Part shown: in pieces, positions 40,366 to 45,960 of the stretch
Layout: each line of letters begins with the position of its first letter
How positions within the stretch are numbered: the first letter of the stretch is position 1
DNA from: a virus
DNA length: 45,960 bases
Virus record (IMG/VR): IMGVR_UViG_3300028862_000042
Location: 1-45,960 of that record
Strand: one strand, 5' to 3'
The notes under the pieces: model-generated
Database searches by the model: none
Told to the model about the DNA's origin: nothing
The model's input: the letters and a program-made list of their open reading frames with translations, nothing else
Translations under genes and position numbers: made by a program

Positions 40366-42207
40366 TCACATAAATTCTTTTACGTAACTTATGTCATCAC
40401 GTTTTTCATCATTGAGCTGACTTAATTCTACTACTGCAGTCTTAAAACGATCAGTTGCAGTATCTATCATATCTTCTACAACATAGCCAAAATCTTCAGA
40501 TAAACAAAATGTTGCACCATACATTGTAGTTACTGCTACGTCATCATATCCTGACTGTGATGAATACGATCCTTTATTGTTTATACCGAATGCACTTAGT
40601 TCATTATACGTGGTCTCTTCTGTGACTATTATTCGTTTTTCTAGTACAAGCTTTCTCAATTCACGACAGAACATCATCTTATTATGTTGGTACAATCTTA
40701 TACCCATCGAGAAAAATCTTGCCTTTTCATTATGTCTAGTATGTAAGAATATCTCATCGTAATAGTTTTCATTTTTACGCAGTTTTTCTACAAAATAATC
40801 GCCTTTGAAGTTCATTTCTAGCGCAACTTTTATGTTCTCTGTTTTGAAAACTTCGAAAAATAAAATTTCGGCTATCTGTGCCACATCTTCTACAGCCGTA
40901 AGATTCGATCTATACATGCCGACTTGTCTTAGTCTAAAGAAACTTCGTTCATCTTCAATTCTATCTTTTCTCAATTTTCTCATAGAAGCTATACTCATCT
41001 CTTCTATTTTAAAGATATTAATTACTGAAAAATCTCGCCCTACTCCATCGGCTAAATCGACTGTAAATGTAAATTTATCTGTATCTTTTATCTCATCTAA
41101 ATTAAAGTCTGGATGCCACTTTAAGTCTTTATATTTTATATCGCTGAATTCGAATGCATCAATCTGTTTCCATACATATTTCTTTACGATCTTTTTTAGA
41201 TAACGTAATGAATCAGACGTTAACAACAATGAATCTGATGAAATAAATTGGTTACCGTACTCTTGATTGAATAGTTCTTCGGAACCCAAATTGGCAATTT
41301 CTCGTTTCTTCCAATTTTCATCTCTACCTGGTACTTGCCACCAATCTACACGGAATGCAGAATACTCATTCTTGCCATCTTGTCCGGGTTCTTTCAGAGC
41401 ATTTGAATAAATTTCCCAGAACTTATTTTGACCATTAGCGGTCGAGGTTATGATTACACGTGAAATCTGTGATGATGAAAGTGTAGGATATACAGAACGA
41501 TAGAACGGTTCAATAAAGTTACCATGGATATGGGCAAACTCATCCATGAATAATAAGTGTAATGTAAAACCGATAGCTGCAGTTTTAGTAGTACTCTGAC
41601 ACATGATTCTACATCCATTGTCAAATTTCATTGTCATTACGTTATTCTGAGCTATGCCAGGTTTCATGAAGAACGGTAATCCCTTTATGACAGATTTTGT
41701 CTTGTCAACGATTTCAGCAGCAGTAGCACCTTTATTCGCTAATACCATGACATTCTTTTCAATATTGAATAAAACGTACCATGCTATAAATATACCAGTC
41801 ATAACAGTTTTACCAATTTGTCTACTAGCTAGTACAACAGACCATCTATTATGTTGATAATGGCGTAATAAATCTTCTTGATACGGTCGTAAAGTGATTC
41901 TTCGTATGCCTTCATCAGTCATTGATACGGCATAATTATTTGCGAAATAGACAATATCATTTGCACATTTTACAAGCTCTGAAAGTTCATAGTCTGTGTA
42001 CTCGTATACTAGATCAGCTCCCTTAAAGTCGATATCACCTTCATAAAACGGGGAGCCTCCTATTGGGGGATTTCCATTCTCTATCTGTGCACGTAATTCA
42101 TTAACAAGCTCAGTGTTCCAAACCCTTATTTTTCCATGTTGTTGACCAGATCGTTGATTTTGTTTAAGATTTCTATTTGTTAATGGTTGATTCATGTTAA
42201 AATCCAA
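40366..42207 (-). CDS. Terminase large subunit (T4 gp17-like)
   Basis: A 613-aa protein, the length of T4 gp17 (610 aa). ATPase part: Walker A ASRQIGKT (127-134), Walker B LLFMDE (218-223), and the coupling motif IITSTANG shortly after. Nuclease part: FTFTVDLADGVGRDFSVINI (about 375-395) with the first metal Asp, VALEMNFKGDYF with the second acidic residue, and GYDDVAVTT near the C-terminus with the third. It translocates DNA into the prohead and cuts headful lengths. The N-terminal 25 residues are Asn/Gln-rich and disordered. Its start overlaps the end of the 174-aa gene by 11 nt. Confidence 0.95.
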   Translation of the reverse strand: MDFNMNQPLTNRNLKQNQRSGQQHGKIRVWNTELVNELRAQIENGNPPIGGSPFYEGDIDFKGADLVYEYTDYELSELVKCANDIVYFANNYAVSMTDEGIRRITLRPYQEDLLRHYQHNRWSVVLASRQIGKTVMTGIFIAWYVLFNIEKNVMVLANKGATAAEIVDKTKSVIKGLPFFMKPGIAQNNVMTMKFDNGCRIMCQSTTKTAAIGFTLHLLFMDEFAHIHGNFIEPFYRSVYPTLSSSQISRVIITSTANGQNKFWEIYSNALKEPGQDGKNEYSAFRVDWWQVPGRDENWKKREIANLGSEELFNQEYGNQFISSDSLLLTSDSLRYLKKIVKKYVWKQIDAFEFSDIKYKDLKWHPDFNLDEIKDTDKFTFTVDLADGVGRDFSVINIFKIEEMSIASMRKLRKDRIEDERSFFRLRQVGMYRSNLTAVEDVAQIAEILFFEVFKTENIKVALEMNFKGDYFVEKLRKNENYYDEIFLHTRHNEKARFFSMGIRLYQHNKMMFCRELRKLVLEKRIIVTEETTYNELSAFGINNKGSYSSQSGYDDVAVTTMYGATFCLSEDFGYVVEDMIDTATDRFKTAVVELSQLNDEKRDDISYVKEFM

Positions 42208-42721
42208 ATTTTGTAGACATGATTAGACCGCGTTTATTTGTCATAAAGTCTTTTAATGACAAATCACTGTTTAACCATGCATCTAGCAAATCTTTATCGT
42301 AGATAATAGTACACTCTTCTGCTGATATTGAAGGAGTATCTTCAAATACATATCTCTCTTTGACATTTTTCGGGGCATATTCGATAGTTTCTAACTTAGC
42401 ACAATGTCTACAGTAGAAGCTTAGATCTATTCTTTCAGGTGCTCCCTTTAATGTCTTTAACTCATCACAGTTAAGAAGAAGTAATGTACCACAAATTATA
42501 CGTGGACCTCCTTCTAATGATTCAATATGAGAATTAGCACAAGAAAAATATCCATCTACTGTACCAATCTGTAACGGTAAAAAAGATTTAGCTGTTACTT
42601 TGCTAGTTCCTAACCATTCTAAATTACCATGTACATCAACTTCACCCTTTTCATTGATAGTATACGGTTCCTTTTTTGAGGTAGGGTTTTTTATGAGTGA
42701 CTTTAATTCTTGTATCGTCAT
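42197..42721 (-). CDS. Leucine-rich-repeat-like phage protein, 174 aa
   Basis: Units such as DGYFSCANSHIESLEGGPRI, CGTLLLLNCDELKTLKGAPE, FYCRHCAKLETIEYAPKN follow the phage pattern x-x-F-x-C-x-x-x-x-L-x-S-L-x-G-x-P of LRR-like modules found in many T4-type genomes. N-terminal IQELKSLIKN and a helical C-terminus frame about four units. Usually annotated only as LRR domain protein; binding function is presumed. It lies between the possible small terminase (4-nt overlap) and the large terminase (11-nt overlap), an unusual place. Confidence 0.65.
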   Translation of the reverse strand: MTIQELKSLIKNPTSKKEPYTINEKGEVDVHGNLEWLGTSKVTAKSFLPLQIGTVDGYFSCANSHIESLEGGPRIICGTLLLLNCDELKTLKGAPERIDLSFYCRHCAKLETIEYAPKNVKERYVFEDTPSISAEECTIIYDKDLLDAWLNSDLSLKDFMTNKRGLIMSTKFGF

Positions 42722-43371
42722 TTTATTTCTTCAAATTTATCTTGTCCTTGCTCTTTTATAGCATCATGTAAAAGTCCGATAAGTCCTCTTGTTCCTCTAA
42801 ATTTAGAGCTATCTTGTTGTCCCATGACTTCTACGTCACCTTCTCCGACTTCTAGAACTTTTTCTGCTTTAGAATTTTCATAGTCAAATTTAAGATTCTT
42901 GTAATTGTTTTCCATTACAACCATGAATTGTGCTAAATGTTTTACTATCTCCATTTTTGATTTCTGAAGAGAAGCTAAAACTTCAAATGATCTAGCATGT
43001 AAATTACCGTTATCAATTTCTTCCAGTAATTTTTTTATTGCATGTTCAGAGGTTTTCATTTGGGATATTAAATCGGATACTGTCAATTTATCGACCGACA
43101 TCTTTTGTTTAACATATTCATGCTCCACTACAAACTCTACAGGCAGATAAAGTAATACCACTGATTCTACTATTTCTTCTGCTTTATTGTCAGTTTCTTG
43201 TTGTAATACGGCATAGTTAAGAGGTTTAATTGAACTCATAGCAGGCAAATCAACTTTACCAGCTTCTTTTACTTCGGCTAAATCAGTCCGTAAAATTGTA
43301 TTTTCGAGGTCTTCAGCGATCTTTTTTAAATGATCCATGTGCTCGTTCGTTGTATTTCGGTTAGTTTTCAT
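42718..43371 (-). CDS. Helical protein, candidate small terminase, 217 aa
   Basis: The protein is mostly helical, with a long coiled-coil-like centre (LISQMKTSEHAIKKLLEEID and FEVLASLQKSKMEIVKHLAQ). The C-terminal FRGTRGLIGLLHDAIKEQGQ is basic and amphipathic. In T4 the small terminase gp16 (164 aa, central coiled coil) is encoded directly before gp17. Here only the LRR-like gene intervenes. Composition and position fit TerS, but I see no clear DNA-binding motif at the N-terminus. It overlaps the neck gene by one base. Confidence 0.4.
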   Translation of the reverse strand: MKTNRNTTNEHMDHLKKIAEDLENTILRTDLAEVKEAGKVDLPAMSSIKPLNYAVLQQETDNKAEEIVESVVLLYLPVEFVVEHEYVKQKMSVDKLTVSDLISQMKTSEHAIKKLLEEIDNGNLHARSFEVLASLQKSKMEIVKHLAQFMVVMENNYKNLKFDYENSKAEKVLEVGEGDVEVMGQQDSSKFRGTRGLIGLLHDAIKEQGQDKFEEIK

Positions 43372-45626
43372 TAATGTGTATATGAAATGTAAGGTAATCT
43401 TGATTGTGGAATAGCGTTATCGATTATTATTGCGTTATTTGCATCTTTAACGATATTCTGATTAAGCACTAGTGATTGTTTGTCTGTTTCGATCTTCTGT
43501 GACCAAATTCTTATGTTAGTTAAATCCATATCAGATGCTGGTATAGTATAATTGTATAGTGAGCTTCTGTCTTGTTTAACAATATTCTTATCTACTTTAC
43601 CGTATACTAATTTTAAGTCAGAAGAACCACTCTGTGTTTCCCAGATATTCATAGTTAGTTGTGAAAATAGATTACTCATACTTACACAGATACTATACCA
43701 TTTATCAGTACTTAAGTTTGGTTGAGTATTTGGGATAGCATAGAAATAACGTGTATCGTTAAATGTCGCTTGAACGTATCTTTTACCCCATAATTCTAGT
43801 TTTGTACCCTTATTGTTTAACATAGAATCGATGAATACTCTTGGTTGAGAAAGCTCAATGTACCAGCCAGAAGCAGAAACCCATGATGAGTTCCAAGACG
43901 GATAAGACAGATTCAAGTAATTTGCTATTCTATCATCTACATATAATTTTATAGTTGATCGATCAATAACTTCTATAATTTTGGCATAAACTTCGATAGA
44001 TGCATTTGACTTCTGAATAGAAATAAAGTCTCCTATCAGATAATCATGTGGTCTATCTAACGATATTATCGTTTCTTTTGAAGCTGGTGAATATGGTGAA
44101 GATATACGTATTCCACAAGTAAAACGTTTATTTGAATTTATTCTAAACCAAGTAGAATATGATCTATCACTATTTATGTCGAAACTAGATATAGCAGAAT
44201 ACTTTACAGATTCTGGCTGATAGCTTTGTGCTGTGTAATTATTGCATTTGAATATTGATACATCAGTTCCATCGATATATTCCTCTGCGAACATTTCCAT
44301 GTTCGATGTATAAAGGAATATGCTAAATATTGGATGATTTGTTTGCAGTGAATTTTTACCTGCATAGACTTCGAAATATGGGTGTCTATCTCTGGTAACT
44401 CCTACATACTTAAACTTCTTAACTGAACTATGATCATCTAATGATAATGTATTTTTCGGTCTAGCATAATATGTCTTATTTATGACTAAAGTTTTCACTA
44501 TATTATCGGGCAAATCTAATTGGACTATATTCTCCGTCAATGTAGAAGACAATTTATAGAAATGTTCAGCTATAATCAAATAGTTATTCATAAACTGTTC
44601 TTCTATTATATCTGTTAAAGGCGATAAGTAATCTCTAGTTACGTCTGATATAGTAGTAGGTTCAACGAACTGCTGAGGATTAGATACTGCTTCTGCTTCT
44701 TCTTTTTGTGCAATTCCAAATAATTTTTCTACACTTACTGACATAGATTCCAAGTCATCTAAACTTGATGATTGTTCAGAATTACTCTTTGGTTGCCATT
44801 TGATAAGCGTGGCTTTAAAATATAAAGGCTCATTCATGAAGTCACGAAATATAGTAGAACTAGATATTTCATAGATACGATTAGTTCGTGGGAAAAATAT
44901 CACATCTCGTTTCTGTGGGCCTGAACCTTCACCGAAAATTGATTGAAAGTAATCTTTGTCGATCTGAATCTCAAATGGCATTTCAAAGTCTTGACCAAAA
45001 GGACCCATATTGAGTTTATTATCTGGGAATGCATTGTTTGGAACTACTATCTTCATGCATTGTTTTTCATCATGTTGATAGAGTGAATACTCGAGTAAGT
45101 ATACGTCTTTAGTTCTACCTTTCGGTAAAGCACGATAGTATTGAACTTCATGACCAAATAGTGAATTGACCATTAAGTTCAGATCTTTATATAACCTAAC
45201 AGCTTTATTTACACGATACGGATCCCATGTAGCACCTGTCTTAAATGTTATAGGAGAGGCTGATATATTATCTTGATCTTGTATACTCACATACTCGGAT
45301 CCACTTAATGCTGGTGCAGGAAATGAATCATATTGCAAGTTGACATTATTAACGGTAACCGGTCCACCAGACATTAGAATATATCTAAATTGGAACCAGA
45401 ATGATTTTCCGTTTTCGAAAGGGAGAGTATTTAATGATGGAATATTTAGTTCAGAGTATTCGGAGAATGTTTCATTATCGTATGAATATCTGAATTCCTT
45501 TTTTAGGATAGTCCCTGGAGCATTCGCTACTAAATTTTCTTGTATAGTAGTGAATGTTTTAGGGTTGGCTATAGGAGCTGCATAAGCTAGTATGACATAA
45601 TCTCCTGAAGTAATAAGTTCTTGCAA
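43371..45626 (-). CDS. Neck protein (T4 gp14-like) with C-terminal LamG-like extension, 751 aa
   Basis: Residues about 150-280 follow the T4 gp14 pattern. GHEVQYYRALPKG is followed by MGPFGQDFEMPFEIQIDKDY, then KRDVIFFPRTNRIYEISSST and LYFKATLIKW, corresponding to gp14 RGVECYYVPREY, FGMQVQDEV, EGDLIYFPMDNSLFEI and KITAGKFIYS. In T4 the gp14 gene also precedes the terminase genes. The second half (about 480-720) looks like a LamG-type jelly roll with YSTWFRINSNKRFTCGIRIS, WYSICVSMSNLFSQLTMNIW and LTNIRIWSQKI, perhaps a collar decoration that binds glycans. Starts with TTG at 45626, 17 nt after a promoter-like element. Confidence 0.55.
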   Translation of the reverse strand: MQELITSGDYVILAYAAPIANPKTFTTIQENLVANAPGTILKKEFRYSYDNETFSEYSELNIPSLNTLPFENGKSFWFQFRYILMSGGPVTVNNVNLQYDSFPAPALSGSEYVSIQDQDNISASPITFKTGATWDPYRVNKAVRLYKDLNLMVNSLFGHEVQYYRALPKGRTKDVYLLEYSLYQHDEKQCMKIVVPNNAFPDNKLNMGPFGQDFEMPFEIQIDKDYFQSIFGEGSGPQKRDVIFFPRTNRIYEISSSTIFRDFMNEPLYFKATLIKWQPKSNSEQSSSLDDLESMSVSVEKLFGIAQKEEAEAVSNPQQFVEPTTISDVTRDYLSPLTDIIEEQFMNNYLIIAEHFYKLSSTLTENIVQLDLPDNIVKTLVINKTYYARPKNTLSLDDHSSVKKFKYVGVTRDRHPYFEVYAGKNSLQTNHPIFSIFLYTSNMEMFAEEYIDGTDVSIFKCNNYTAQSYQPESVKYSAISSFDINSDRSYSTWFRINSNKRFTCGIRISSPYSPASKETIISLDRPHDYLIGDFISIQKSNASIEVYAKIIEVIDRSTIKLYVDDRIANYLNLSYPSWNSSWVSASGWYIELSQPRVFIDSMLNNKGTKLELWGKRYVQATFNDTRYFYAIPNTQPNLSTDKWYSICVSMSNLFSQLTMNIWETQSGSSDLKLVYGKVDKNIVKQDRSSLYNYTIPASDMDLTNIRIWSQKIETDKQSLVLNQNIVKDANNAIIIDNAIPQSRLPYISYTH

Positions 45627-45643
45627 AGCAATATTATATTTTA

Positions 45644-45652
45644 CTATATATT
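45644..45652 (-). promoter_or_regulatory. Promoter-like element AATATATAG
   Basis: The minus strand shows AATATATAG 17 nt before the TTG start of the neck gene. It probably drives the neck and packaging genes down to 40366. Confidence 0.5.
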
Positions 45653-45693
45653 GAAATGCAAGAAAAGTATTCTAAATTTAGAGTGAGGTGAAG

Positions 45694-45960
45694 TTATTTG
45701 AAATATCCTTGACTTCGCAAGATTTTTTCTAAATCAATTAACTCGGCAGTGAAGCTGTCTCCGAATGTTTTAGCAGTATAGTCAAACTCTTTTCTTCCAA
45801 TTTCCTCTTTTTGACAATACCATTTTATCATTTCTTCAGAAAGACCATTCTTTTTCTTTTCTTCTATGACTTTCTTTTTAGTTTTTGCATAAATCCAAGG
45901 CGGAACAGTTTTATACATTCTACTCATATTTGCATGCCAGTAATCAGATGTTGCTGCTGC
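45694..45960 (-). CDS. Unknown protein, cut by the window edge (N-terminus missing)
   Basis: The frame is open to the window edge. Upstream of the ATG at 45927 it continues AAATSDYWHAN and reads smoothly into MSRMYKTVPPWIYAKTKKK, so the ATG is probably internal and the start lies outside the window. The visible 88 residues are helical and basic (VIEEKKKNGLSEEMIKWYCQ, then EFDYTAKTFGDSFTAELIDL). No family recognised. It may be a neck or head-completion protein by position. Confidence 0.6.
   Translation of the reverse strand, partial: AAATSDYWHANMSRMYKTVPPWIYAKTKKKVIEEKKKNGLSEEMIKWYCQKEEIGRKEFDYTAKTFGDSFTAELIDLEKILRSQGYFK

Overview
The window is a 46-kb, AT-rich stretch of a virulent-type tailed phage genome. 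It holds the morphogenesis region of a contractile-tailed (T4-like, myovirus) phage. A large terminase, a sheath, a gp19-like tube, a gp26-like baseplate protein, a tape measure, a gp21-like prohead protease and a gp23-like major capsid protein are all recognisable. The host is most likely a member of the Bacteroidota. This is an inference: start codons sit behind A/T-rich leaders with no Shine-Dalgarno sequence, TTG starts occur, and the fibre proteins are rich in Ser/Thr/Gly. No portal, replication gene, clear lysis enzyme, tRNA, integrase or CRISPR array is visible.

Almost everything is read on the minus strand, so the functional order runs from high to low coordinates. (1) 45960-40366 is the neck/packaging block: an edge-cut ORF, a gp14-like neck protein with a LamG-like C-terminal half, a possible small terminase, a repeat protein and TerL. 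(2) 40276-31287 is the tail block: an unusually long sheath, tube, gp26-like protein, a small helical protein, tape measure and a 77-aa protein. (3) 31118-27785 is a regulatory/accessory block: a sigma factor, a PD-(D/E)XK nuclease, a coiled-coil protein and membrane proteins. (4) 27775-17230 is the fibre block: a beta-propeller protein, a UVR-motif protein, a collagen-like Gly-Ser-Ser protein, a LamG-type fibre, a fibre with an S74 chaperone, a BNR/Asp-box fibre and two small proteins. (5) 14066-17214 is the only plus-strand island, with two glycosyltransferase genes and a small conserved gene. A GT2 gene diverges from it. (6) 12681-6673 is the head block: acidic core protein, 2-TM protein, protease-scaffold fusion, major capsid protein and a GH15-like glycosidase. 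(7) 6621-2339 is an operon with an AAA+ ATPase followed by three proteins that look like packaged internal head proteins. (8) 2203-1 holds small genes, a further glycosyltransferase-like gene and an edge-cut gene.

Three themes tie the genes together. First, several proteins carry short N-terminal sequences resembling the T4 capsid-targeting sequence, and end these in [LIV]-x-E sites like those cut by T4 gp21. This predicts a set of internal or processed head proteins. Second, three or four glycosyltransferases, one a clear relative of the TibC/BAHT autotransporter O-heptosyltransferases with its Cys4 metal finger, lie beside Ser-rich fibres. This suggests phage-encoded O-glycosylation of virion proteins. 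Third, at least ten transcription units start with a common [AG]ATATATA[GA] element on the minus strand, and many are separated by short GC-stem terminators. A phage sigma factor in the tail block is the natural candidate to read these elements.
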